From: Gammaproteobacteria bacterium
Lineage (GTDB): Bacteria; Pseudomonadota; Gammaproteobacteria; Arenicellales; JAANXG01
Assembly: GCA_018263405.1 (NCBI GenBank)
Contig: JAANXG010000033.1
Span: forward strand, 1 to 13,071
Direction: 5' to 3'
Length of the DNA: 13,071 bases
In this document: in pieces, positions 7,030-13,071 of the stretch
How the letters are laid out: the number at the start of each line of letters is the position of its first letter
Position numbering within the stretch: position 1 is the stretch's first letter
Notes under the pieces: generated by a model
What the model saw: only the letters and a program-made list of their open reading frames with translations
Database searches by the model: none
What the model was told of the DNA's origin: nothing
Program-made: the position numbers and the translations under genes

Positions 7030-8136
7030 CTAAAGAATCTGCTGCAACGCGCTTTTCAGCATATCCATGTCCTCCGGCATGCCGATGGTGATGCGAAGGT
7101 GGCGGGGCATGCCGTAATTGCCGAGCGAGCGGACAATAATCCCCCTGCGCAGCAGCGCTTCGTAGATTGCCGTCGTCCGGGCACCGAATTCCACAGTCAG
7201 GAAATTAGCCACGGACGGAATATACGGCAACTCCATAGTGTCGCAGAACCGGGTGAAACCTTCCTGGCCGCAGCTGTTGATTTCACGACATCGGGTAACG
7301 TGATCCTGGTCTGCGATCGCGGCGAGGCCGGCTTTTTGCGCCAGATAATTCACGTTGAACGGTTGGCGAACGCGATTGAGCAGGTCCGTTATATCGCAAC
7401 CGGCGATGCCATAGCCTACCCGCAAGCCGGCCAGTCCGTGGATTTTCGAAAACGTGCGGGTGACGACCAGGTTTGGAAACCGCCCCAGGTAATTCCGGCC
7501 GTTGGGATAATCGTCCCGATTGACGTATTCGCAGTAGGCTTCGTCCAAAACAATCACCACGTGGCTCGGAACGCGTTCGAGAAAGTCCTCCAGGTCACGC
7601 GCGTCAGCATACGTTCCGGTGGGGTTGTTCGGGTTGGCGACAAACACCAGTTTGGTTCGGTCGGTTACCGAATCGGCCATCGCCGACAAGTCGTGTCCCC
7701 AGTCCTGTGCCGGCACCACCACCGCCCGACCGCTGGTGGCGCGGGTCACCAGCGGATACACCAGAAACGCGTACTCGGAAAACACTACCTCGTCGCCGGG
7801 CGTCACAAACACCCGGGCAAGCAGGTCCAATACGTCGTTGGAACCGTTGCCCAGCGTGATGCAGTCCGTGGAAACACCGAGAGACACGGCCAATGCTTGC
7901 TTGAGCGCAAACCCATTCGCGTCGGGATACAAACGGGCATCCGGCTGCCCCCCTCCCAACACCTCCAGCACCCCTTTGGCCGGTCCGACCGGGTTTTCGT
8001 TGGACGCCAGTTTCACGGCATTCCGAACGCCGAGCTCGCGCTCCAGCTCCTCCATGGGCTTGCCCGGCTGGTACGGAGCGAGATCCAACACGTCCGGCAC
8101 CGCCACCGAAAACGGAAAACCCTTCCCGTCGCTCAC
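7030..8136 (-). CDS. hisC: Histidinol-phosphate / aromatic aminotransferase (HisC family)
   Basis: 368 residues with the GTG start at 8136; PLP-dependent fold-type I aminotransferase. Signatures are KLASNENPVGP near residue 42, GNGSNDVLDL at 97-106, ANPNNPTGT, VLDEAYCEYV, and the PLP lysine 231 in RTFSKIHGLAGLRVGYG. The family converts imidazole-acetol phosphate to histidinol phosphate. Lying between pheA and tyrA, this copy may mainly transaminate phenylpyruvate and 4-hydroxyphenylpyruvate, as proposed for the HisC copy in this gene cluster elsewhere; that role is inferred from context. The start was chosen because GTG AGC GAC lies 13 bases after the pheA stop with GAGAACGG upstream. The frame stays open into pheA, but the extra residues there (arginine- and serine-rich, from the pheA shadow frame) show no family similarity. 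An 88-base spacer follows before tyrA. Confidence 0.93.
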   Translation of the reverse strand: MSDGKGFPFSVAVPDVLDLAPYQPGKPMEELERELGVRNAVKLASNENPVGPAKGVLEVLGGGQPDARLYPDANGFALKQALAVSLGVSTDCITLGNGSNDVLDLLARVFVTPGDEVVFSEYAFLVYPLVTRATSGRAVVVPAQDWGHDLSAMADSVTDRTKLVFVANPNNPTGTYADARDLEDFLERVPSHVVIVLDEAYCEYVNRDDYPNGRNYLGRFPNLVVTRTFSKIHGLAGLRVGYGIAGCDITDLLNRVRQPFNVNYLAQKAGLAAIADQDHVTRCREINSCGQEGFTRFCDTMELPYIPSVANFLTVEFGARTTAIYEALLRRGIIVRSLGNYGMPRHLRITIGMPEDMDMLKSALQQIL

Positions 8137-8149
8137 CGTACCGTTCTCG

Positions 8150-9226
8150 TCACAACACCGCCCTGGGGTAGGAACCGAGCGACCGGAGAAACCCCGCCTC
8201 GACTTCCAGTTTTTCCAACGCCGTGCGGACATTGGGATCTTCGATGTGGCCCTCGACATCGATAAAAAACACATACTCCCATAGGGCGGCTTTCGACGGC
8301 CTGGACTCAATACGGGTCATACTCACGCTCTGTTCCGCCAACGGCGACAGAATTCGATGGAGCGCGCCGGGTTTATTGGGATTTGAAACCATGAGGCTGG
8401 TCTTGTCCCGACCGCTTTGGGGCGTTTCCTGCGATCCGATTACCAGAAACCGCGTCGTGTTCGCCGCATCGTCCTCGATGTTGGCGTGAAGAACCGGTAC
8501 ATCGTACAGGTCACGGGCCACCGCACCGGCAATGGCGGCGGCTTGCGCGTCGCCGCGGATCCGTTTAACCGCTTCGGCATTGCTGGACGCGCTCACGAGT
8601 TCGGCGTTGGGCAGATGCTGGGTCAACCAGCTCCGGCATTGCGCCAGGGACTGGGCATGGCTGACAACGCGGTGCACATCGGTTATTGCCGTGGCGTTGG
8701 ATAACAGCTGATGACGAATGCGCAGCAGGATTTCGCCGCAGATACTCAGCGGCGAGGTGAAAAACGAATCCAGGGTATGGGAAATCATGCCCTCGAGCGA
8801 ATTTTCCACCGGTACGACGCCATAGTCCACTTCTCCGGTTTCCACCGCGCGGAATACATCGTCGATCGTGGTTTGTGTCAGCGTGGTAACCGATGCACCA
8901 AAATGCTTGAGCGCGGCGGCATGGGTATAAGTTCCTTCAGGACCCAGATAGCCAACCTTAATGGGCGACTCCGCCGCCATGGTAGCCGAGATTACCTCGC
9001 GGAAAATACGCACCAATTGTTCATCGCTGAGCGGTCCATCGTTGCGCGCCACGACCGCACGCAGAATCTGCGCTTCGCGTTCGGGCCGATAGCCGTGCTC
9101 CCACCCCGCCTCCCGTTTGATCGCACCGATTTCTTTCGCCAAACGAACCCGGTCGTCGATCAGGGTTTGTAAGGTCTCGTCAATCTCGTCGATACGGCGC
9201 CGGCACTGTTCCAGTTCGTCGGACAT
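8150..9226 (-). CDS. pheA: Bifunctional chorismate mutase/prephenate dehydratase (P-protein)
   Basis: 358 residues. Converts chorismate to prephenate and then to phenylpyruvate, the phenylalanine branch. Three domains are visible. The AroQ-type chorismate mutase is at about 1-85, with Arg9, Arg26 and Lys37 at positions matching the E. coli active site. The prephenate dehydratase domain is at about 90-265, with VGYLGPEGTYTH, GVVPVENSLEG and the TRF motif at 258-260. A C-terminal ACT domain is at about 275-358, with GALH (287-290) and ESRP (307-310), the phenylalanine-binding motifs, implying feedback inhibition by Phe. The start at ATG 9226 (MSDELEQ) matches family N termini. A TTG at 9244 would add six residues and lies 10 bases after the best Shine-Dalgarno-like sequence (AGGTGG), so it remains possible. 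hisC follows after 13 bases. The 287-base spacer upstream holds element C and an inverted repeat covering the apparent SD. Confidence 0.95.
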   Translation of the reverse strand: MSDELEQCRRRIDEIDETLQTLIDDRVRLAKEIGAIKREAGWEHGYRPEREAQILRAVVARNDGPLSDEQLVRIFREVISATMAAESPIKVGYLGPEGTYTHAAALKHFGASVTTLTQTTIDDVFRAVETGEVDYGVVPVENSLEGMISHTLDSFFTSPLSICGEILLRIRHQLLSNATAITDVHRVVSHAQSLAQCRSWLTQHLPNAELVSASSNAEAVKRIRGDAQAAAIAGAVARDLYDVPVLHANIEDDAANTTRFLVIGSQETPQSGRDKTSLMVSNPNKPGALHRILSPLAEQSVSMTRIESRPSKAALWEYVFFIDVEGHIEDPNVRTALEKLEVEAGFLRSLGSYPRAVL

Positions 9227-9263
9227 AAATTCAAATGTTTTCAAGCTCTTCAGGCCACCTCTA

Positions 9264-9361
9264 TTAATTTCTCAAAAAGTCCGTGCAATGTTGGCGATCA
9301 TGTGGGGGTAAGGTTGTCTTTCCTACCCCCACATTCTTGCACGGGGTTATTGAGAACTTAC
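9264..9361 (-). mobile_element. Palindromic MITE-like element, copy C (short form, 98 bp)
   Basis: Short copy in the serA-pheA spacer, 95/98 identical to copy D (differences: first base T for G, T for C at 9292, and A for G at 9311). It holds the terminal repeats TTAATTTCTCAAAAAGTCCG and, at the right, CACGGGGTTATTGAGAACTTAC in part, plus a central hairpin TGTGGGGGTA/TACCCCCACA. It has no 8-bp direct duplication at its edges (CACCTCTA on the left, GAAATTCG on the right). Instead, the left flank recurs in inverted orientation at 9448-9457. It lies 37 bases before the pheA ATG, in the same orientation as A, B and D. Non-coding. Confidence 0.9.
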
Positions 9362-9513
9362 GAAATTCGCACGTAATAGCAAGCTATTGCGAAGGATTTC
9401 AACGCGGATATTGGATATTTTGAACTCAAGATTTCCGGCCATCAATGAATAGAGGTGCCCTTAACGGCTCTGACTGAATTACCTACGGGAATTAGCTAAC
9501 GGGTCCAATGTCA
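9362..9513. other. AT-rich non-coding spacer between serA stop and element C
   Basis: About 150 bases with clearly lower GC than the genes around it and no credible reading frame. It contains the upstream arm of the 18-bp inverted repeat, the weak promoter candidate and the short hairpin AATAGC/GCTATT (9375-9386). No clear rho-independent terminator follows serA. Confidence 0.6.
9373..9402 (-). promoter_or_regulatory. Possible sigma-70-type promoter for pheA
   Basis: On the coding strand, TTGAAA (complement of 9397-9402) and TATTAC (complement of 9373-9378) are separated by 18 bases in the AT-richer spacer after serA. A transcript from here would include element C but not the upstream arm of the inverted repeat, leaving the pheA ribosome binding site free. 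Weak match; the same bases also contain a short hairpin (AATAGC/GCTATT). Confidence 0.3.
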
Positions 9514-10677
9514 TTATAACGACCTTGCCATCGTAACGCCTTCGACGGTGCGCACTCGATCGACCACCTCTTCCGGTATCGGGCTGTCGGTATCCACGAC
9601 GGTGTATGCCAACGGGCCTCTGGACTGGTTGATCATGTCGTGGATGTTCAGTGCCGCGTTGGCCATGGCCGTGGAAATCTGCCCCAGCATATTCGGCACG
9701 TTGGCATGCGCCATCACCAAGCGGTAGGGCGAACCCCGCAGCATGTTTACTTCGGGGAAGTTGACGGAATTCAGGATGTTGCCGTTTTCGAAGAAGTCGC
9801 GGATCTGCTCCACCACCATGACGGCACTGTTGTTCTCGGCTTCCCGGGTCGACGCGCCCAGATGCGGCAGCTCGATAACGCGTTTGCAGACCGCCGACTG
9901 ATCGTTGGGAAAATCCGTGACATAAGCGTGCAGGCGTCCCTCCGCCGTCGCCTCGCAGACCACTCCTTCTTCCACGACGCCGTCGCGCGCGAAGTTCAGT
10001 ATGGTCGCGTCGCGCTTGAGGTGGTGGATGTTCGAGGTGTTGATCATGTGCCGGGTGGAGTCATTGAGCGGCACGTGGAAGGTCACGAAATCCGAACGGG
10101 AAAGAAGCTGTTCGATATTGGCTGCCCGCTGAACCTGGTTCGTCAGCAACCAGGCGCCGTCGACGGTCAGCATCGGATCGTAGCCGATGACCTTCATCCC
10201 CAGATGGATGCAGACATTCGCCACCAGGCGGCCAATCGAGCCCAGGCCCACGATCCCGATGGTACGCCCCGGCAGCTCGAATCCGGCGTATTGCTTCTTG
10301 CCGGATTCCACTGCGCGCTTGAGTTCCTCGCCGCGCACCTCGAGGTTCCGGGTGTAATCCCAAGCCCCGCAGATGTTGCGGCCGGCCAGCAGCAGGCCGG
10401 CCAGCACCAGTTCCTTGACCGCGTTGGCGTTGGCCCCGGGGGCGTTGAACACCGGGATGCCCAGTTCCCCGAGCCGGGTTACCGGGATGTTGTTGACGCC
10501 GGCGCCGGCACGGCCGACAGCCTTGAGCGAATCCGGGATGGGCCATTCATGCATGTCGTAGGAACGCAGGAGAACGGCGTCGGGTTCGGCGTTGTCGGCG
10601 TCGATCTTGTACAGCGTCTCGTCGAACCGCTCCAGGCCCGCCGGCGAAATATTATTGAATGTCAGTACCGAGTACAT
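9514..10677 (-). CDS. serA: D-3-phosphoglycerate dehydrogenase, short ACT-containing form
   Basis: 387 residues. Oxidises 3-phosphoglycerate to 3-phosphohydroxypyruvate with NAD, the first step of serine synthesis, feeding SerC encoded just upstream. The D-isomer 2-hydroxyacid dehydrogenase fold is clear: AGAGVNNIP at 57-65, the NAD motif GLGSIGR at 144-150, the substrate/cofactor arginine 231 in NFARDGVV, and the catalytic histidine 272 in PHLGAST. The usual DVFxxEP segment with the catalytic glutamate reads YVTDFPND (252-259), so Asp replaces Glu; this variant occurs in a known SerA subfamily. A C-terminal ACT-like segment (about 318-387, HANVPNMLGQISTAMAN) suggests allosteric control. The start chosen is ATG at 10677 (MYSVLTFNNIS); it overlaps the 8-bp target duplication of element D. 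An in-frame GTG inside the element (10752) would add 25 residues with no family similarity and is not preferred. Confidence 0.93.
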   Translation of the reverse strand: MYSVLTFNNISPAGLERFDETLYKIDADNAEPDAVLLRSYDMHEWPIPDSLKAVGRAGAGVNNIPVTRLGELGIPVFNAPGANANAVKELVLAGLLLAGRNICGAWDYTRNLEVRGEELKRAVESGKKQYAGFELPGRTIGIVGLGSIGRLVANVCIHLGMKVIGYDPMLTVDGAWLLTNQVQRAANIEQLLSRSDFVTFHVPLNDSTRHMINTSNIHHLKRDATILNFARDGVVEEGVVCEATAEGRLHAYVTDFPNDQSAVCKRVIELPHLGASTREAENNSAVMVVEQIRDFFENGNILNSVNFPEVNMLRGSPYRLVMAHANVPNMLGQISTAMANAALNIHDMINQSRGPLAYTVVDTDSPIPEEVVDRVRTVEGVTMARSL

Positions 10678-10683
10678 AGTCTG
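10676..10683. repeat. Target-site duplication of copy D, serA side
   Basis: ATAGTCTG, identical to 10782-10789. On the coding strand it reads CAGACTAT and its last two bases are the first two of the serA ATG, so the start codon is regenerated on this side. Confidence 0.85.
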
Positions 10684-10781
10684 GTAATTTCTCAAAAAGT
10701 CCGTGCAATGTCGGCGATCATGTGGGGGTAGGGTTGTCTTTCCTACCCCCACATTCTTGCACGGGGTTATTGAGAACTTAC
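10684..10781 (-). mobile_element. Palindromic MITE-like element, copy D (short form, 98 bp) with 8-bp target duplication
   Basis: The best-defined copy. It begins GTAATTTCTCAAAAAGTCCG and ends TTATTGAGAACTTAC; its two ends agree at 21 of 25 bases when inverted. A central hairpin has a 12-bp perfect stem (TGTGGGGGTAGG with CCTACCCCCACA) and a 9-base loop. It is flanked on both sides by ATAGTCTG (10676-10683 and 10782-10789), a direct 8-bp target duplication. It sits between serC and serA, 6 bases before the serA ATG. GTAA ends with 8-bp duplications are typical of IS66-family insertion sequences; no transposase is encoded here, so the element would be non-autonomous. Confidence 0.92.
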
Positions 10782-10789
10782 ATAGTCTG
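10782..10789. repeat. Target-site duplication of copy D, serC side
   Basis: ATAGTCTG, the partner of 10676-10683. On the coding strand, AT of the duplication plus the element's first bases GTAA create ATG TAA, a start codon followed at once by a stop. Removing the element and one copy restores a 10-base serC-serA gap. Confidence 0.85.
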
Positions 10790-10793
10790 CGCG

Positions 10794-11879
10794 TTACCCA
10801 TTGATTGATTGAAAATGCTTCATAAAATCGACGAGTGCATCGACCCCCGCCTCCGGCATGGCGTTGTAGAGGCTCGCGCGCATCCCGCCGACCGCCCGGT
10901 GCCCCTTGAGTGCGTAGAACCCGTTGTGCTCCGCTTCACGCAGAAACGATTCGTCCAGCGACGGATCGGCGAGGGTGAACGGCACGTTCATCCGCGAGCG
11001 GCAGCGCGGATCGACCGGATTGCCATAGAACCCGCCCGAACCGTCGATGACCCGATAGAGCTTGTCCGCCTTGCGCCGGTTGACCGCTTCCATGGCGGTC
11101 AGGCCACCTCGATCCTTCAACCATTGGAATACCAGGCCCGCCACATACCAGGCAAAGGTCGGCGGCGTATTGGCCATCGATCCCACGTCCGCCTGGCGCC
11201 GGTATTCATAGACCTTCGGGGTCAGGGGCGACGCGCGCCCCAGCAGTTCGTCGCGAACGATTACCACGGTAAGCCCCGCGGGGCCGATATTTTTCTGCGC
11301 CCCGGCATAAATCAGGCCGAAACGGCTCGCGTCCAGCGGCCGCGACAGGATCGTCGAGGTCATGTCGGCCACCAGGGTCGCGCCCTCGATCGGCGGCACC
11401 TCGTGGAATTCCACGCCGTGGATGGTCTCGTTGGGCGTGTAGTGCAGGTACGCGGCCTCCGGGTCGCATTGCCAATCCGAGGTAGCCGGAATCGTCGTGA
11501 AGTCGCTGTCCGCGCTGCTGGCCGCGATCCGGGTCCGGCCATAGCGTTCGCCTTCCTTTCTGGCTATATCGGACCATTGGCCGGTGATGACGTAGTCGGC
11601 GGATTCCCGGGCGCCCAACAAGTTCAACGGTACCATGGAGAACTGCGTCTGCGCCCCGCCGGCGAGAAACAGCACCCGGTAATCCGAGGGAATCGCCAAC
11701 AATTCCCGCAGGTCGGCTTCGGCCTGCTCGGCGGCCGCCACAAAGGGCCGCCCGCGGTGGCTGATCTCCACGACCGAGGCGCCGAGACCCTGCCAGTCGA
11801 GGAGCTCGTCGCGGACCCGCTCCAACACGGGTTCGGGCAGCGCCGCGGGGCCGGCGCTGAAGTTATACACGCGCGGCAT
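10794..11879 (-). CDS. serC: Phosphoserine aminotransferase
   Basis: 361 residues, the usual length for SerC. It is a PLP-dependent (class V) aminotransferase that converts 3-phosphohydroxypyruvate and glutamate to phosphoserine, and also serves pyridoxal phosphate synthesis; cytoplasmic. Visible signatures are the N-terminal NFSAGPAALP, the GGAQTQFSMVPLNL segment, HYTPNETIHGVEF, and the PLP lysine in GAQKNIGPAG (Lys about 196). The ATG start follows gyrA by 35 bases with only a weak ribosome binding site (GGAC upstream). Before insertion of repeat element D its stop codon would have been just 10 bases from the serA ATG, so serC and serA were tightly coupled; now 116 bases separate them. SerC acts directly after SerA in the pathway. 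Confidence 0.97.
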   Translation of the reverse strand: MPRVYNFSAGPAALPEPVLERVRDELLDWQGLGASVVEISHRGRPFVAAAEQAEADLRELLAIPSDYRVLFLAGGAQTQFSMVPLNLLGARESADYVITGQWSDIARKEGERYGRTRIAASSADSDFTTIPATSDWQCDPEAAYLHYTPNETIHGVEFHEVPPIEGATLVADMTSTILSRPLDASRFGLIYAGAQKNIGPAGLTVVIVRDELLGRASPLTPKVYEYRRQADVGSMANTPPTFAWYVAGLVFQWLKDRGGLTAMEAVNRRKADKLYRVIDGSGGFYGNPVDPRCRSRMNVPFTLADPSLDESFLREAEHNGFYALKGHRAVGGMRASLYNAMPEAGVDALVDFMKHFQSING

Positions 11880-11914
11880 GATTACGTTGCGTCCGGGTCG
11901 CGCAGCGAGAGCCC

Positions 11915-13071
11915 CTACAGGTCCGTGTCCGCGGACTCGCCGCTTTCCTCGATGCGCTCCAGGCTGCTGAGCCGTTCGCCATCCTTGACGTCGATCAGGC
12001 GCACGCCCTGGGTATTGCGACCCTGGATGGAAATCCCATCGACCCGCGTGCGGATCAGCGTACCCAGGTTGGTAATCAACATCACTTCGTCGTTGTCGCC
12101 GACATACTCGGCGGCGACCAGCCTGCCGTTACGCTCGTTCGTATGCACGGCGATCACGCCTTGACCACCTCGACCCTGACGGGGGAAGCCCGCCAATCGT
12201 GTGCGCTTGCCGTAACCTTTCTCGGTCGCGGTCAGTACGGCCGTCGTGACATCGGGTTTGTCGGAGCAAATGATCAAGGAAATCACTTTGCGGCCCGGCT
12301 GGAGGGCGATACCACGCACGCCCTTGGCGGTGCGTCCAACAGAGCGCACATCCGACTCGGCGAAGCGGATGGACTTGCCGGCGTCGGTGAACAACAACAC
12401 GTTCTTGTGTCCGTCCGTAATGTCCGCCGCCACCATGTACTGGCCGGGCCTCAAGTCGATAGCGATGATTCCGGAAGCACGCGGCCGCGAGAAACCCCCG
12501 AGTGGCGTTTTCTTCACCGTACCGTCGCTGGCGGCCATGAACACGAAGTACCCCTCTGCAAAATTTTTCACCGGCAAAACCGTGGTGATCTTTTCGCCGC
12601 CGCGTAGCGGCAGCAGGTTGATCAACGGCCGCCCGCGCGCACCCCGCCCCGCCTGCGGCAACTGGTATACCTTCAGCCAATACACTTTGCCTTGATCGGA
12701 AAAGCACAACACGGTGTCGTGGGTGTTGGCGACGAACATCCGGTCCACGAAGTCCTCGTCCTTGGTACGCGTCGCGGACTTGCCGCGCCCGCCGCGCCGC
12801 TGGGCGCGGTATTCCGACAGGGACTGGGCCTTGGCGTAGCCCGCGTGAGACAGGGTGACCACTACGTCCTCCTCGGCGACCAGATCCTCGGTGGACAGGT
12901 CCACCTGATCGTGAGCGATTTCGGTCCGCCGCAGATCGCCGTATTCCTCGCGCACCGCCGTCAGCTCTTCGCGGATCACCTGCATCAGCCGCTCGCGGCT
13001 GCCGAGGATATCGAGGAAATCCTCGATCTTGCCGAGTATCTCCGAATACTCCTTGCGGATTTTGTCCTGCT
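11915..13071 (-). CDS. gyrA: DNA gyrase subunit A, C-terminal part (5' end beyond window)
   Basis: Encodes about 385 residues of the C-terminal part of GyrA, the subunit that with GyrB introduces negative supercoils into DNA; cytoplasmic. The reading frame is open to the right edge, so the catalytic tyrosine domain lies outside. What is visible is the end of the coiled-coil/tower region followed by the DNA-wrapping beta-pinwheel. The GyrA box QRRGGRGK is at 12779-12802; this motif separates gyrase from topoisomerase IV ParC. Pinwheel blade repeats such as NTHDTVLCFSDQGKVY, GTVKKTPLGGF and GYGKRTRLAGF follow in the expected order. The protein stops soon after the last blade (ending ESGESADTDL), without the long acidic tail of E. 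coli GyrA. The stop codon lies 35 bases before serC, as in other gammaproteobacteria with a gyrA-serC junction. Confidence 0.97.
   Translation of the reverse strand, partial: QDKIRKEYSEILGKIEDFLDILGSRERLMQVIREELTAVREEYGDLRRTEIAHDQVDLSTEDLVAEEDVVVTLSHAGYAKAQSLSEYRAQRRGGRGKSATRTKDEDFVDRMFVANTHDTVLCFSDQGKVYWLKVYQLPQAGRGARGRPLINLLPLRGGEKITTVLPVKNFAEGYFVFMAASDGTVKKTPLGGFSRPRASGIIAIDLRPGQYMVAADITDGHKNVLLFTDAGKSIRFAESDVRSVGRTAKGVRGIALQPGRKVISLIICSDKPDVTTAVLTATEKGYGKRTRLAGFPRQGRGGQGVIAVHTNERNGRLVAAEYVGDNDEVMLITNLGTLIRTRVDGISIQGRNTQGVRLIDVKDGERLSSLERIEESGESADTDL

Larger units (their letters stand above)
9252..9461 (-). repeat. 18-bp inverted repeat pairing the pheA ribosome-binding region with an upstream sequence
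   Basis: Arms 9252-9269 (AGGCCACCTCTATTAATT) and 9444-9461 (AATGAATAGAGGTGCCCT) are complementary at 16 of 18 positions, with a perfect 10-bp core. In the mRNA the downstream arm contains AGAGGUGG, the only Shine-Dalgarno-like sequence before pheA, so the upstream arm would hide it. Element C and about 80 AT-rich bases form the loop. This could be a control structure, or a trace of a small inversion next to element C, since the arm directly abuts the element's left end. Confidence 0.55.

Noticed and set aside
7099..8265. 388-codon plus-strand open frame opposite hisC
   Set aside because: Antisense shadow; hisC on the other strand has all family motifs.
8137..8310. Upstream extension of hisC into pheA
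   Set aside because: The additional residues come from the shadow frame of pheA and show no HisC similarity; a GTG after the pheA stop with an upstream GAG is a better start.
9362..9390. A further decayed element copy after copy C (ATTCGCACG)
   Set aside because: Only nine contiguous bases resemble the degraded end in copy E, which is not enough to exclude chance.
9640..10731. 363-codon plus-strand open frame opposite serA
   Set aside because: Antisense shadow running through element D; no motifs.
10678..10752. N-terminal extension of SerA encoded by element D
   Set aside because: Open frame from a GTG inside the mobile element, but family N termini match the ATG at 10677, which was the start before insertion.
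1..10789. The repeats as a CRISPR array
   Set aside because: Copies are kilobases apart, palindromic, of different lengths and lack regular spacers or cas genes.
10809..12164. 451-codon plus-strand open frame opposite serC and the end of gyrA
   Set aside because: Antisense shadow of two well-supported genes; the translation is rich in Arg, Gly and His without domain signatures.

Overview
The window is a stretch of chromosomal core genome from a GC-rich gammaproteobacterium. The gene order gyrA, serC, (serA), pheA, hisC, tyrA, aroA, cmk, rpsA, ihfB, lapA, lapB is the conserved gammaproteobacterial aromatic/serine supra-operon leading into the ribosomal protein S1 and LPS-assembly genes. The protein sequences (GyrA box, LapB with its C-terminal CxxC pairs, IHF beta) fit that assignment. 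The serA gene between serC and pheA, and the absence of enterobacterial gene arrangement, suggest a lineage such as Chromatiales/Ectothiorhodospiraceae-like bacteria; that finer placement is inference only.

Every gene lies on the minus strand, so transcription runs from right to left. From 13071 down to 11915 is the C-terminal part of gyrA. It is followed by serC (11879-10794) and serA (10677-9514), two steps of serine synthesis. Then come pheA (9226-8150), hisC (8136-7030), tyrA (6941-6057) and aroA (6046-4736), which cover the last common step to chorismate and the branches to phenylalanine and tyrosine. cmk (4743-4072), rpsA (3982-2306) and ihfB (2290-1958) follow, then lapA (1905-1612) and lapB (1363-185), whose products control LPS synthesis at the inner membrane. 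Most genes are spaced by 10-90 bases or overlap, as in an operon.

The exceptions to this tight packing are the interesting part. Three operon spacers (serC-serA, serA-pheA, lapA-lapB) and the left edge each hold a copy of one small non-coding palindromic element. It has imperfect terminal inverted repeats that begin GTAA and end TTAC. Two copies are 98 bp and 95/98 identical (C, D); one is 169 bp (B); one longer copy is cut by the window edge (A); a fifth, decayed half copy (E) is in the opposite orientation. Copy D is flanked by a clean 8-bp target duplication that includes part of the serA start codon. B has a degenerate 8-bp duplication. GTAA ends plus 8-bp duplications are typical of IS66-family transposition, so this looks like a non-autonomous (MITE-like) family. 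All four well-preserved copies have the same orientation relative to transcription, and B, C and D end 6-37 bases before a start codon. They therefore form long hairpins in the 5' leader of lapB, pheA and serA within the operon mRNA.

A second structure is an 18-bp imperfect inverted repeat (16/18) in the serA-pheA spacer. It would pair the apparent Shine-Dalgarno region of pheA with a sequence about 190 bases upstream, with element C in the loop. No RNA genes, CRISPR arrays, transposase genes or obvious foreign coding genes are visible.
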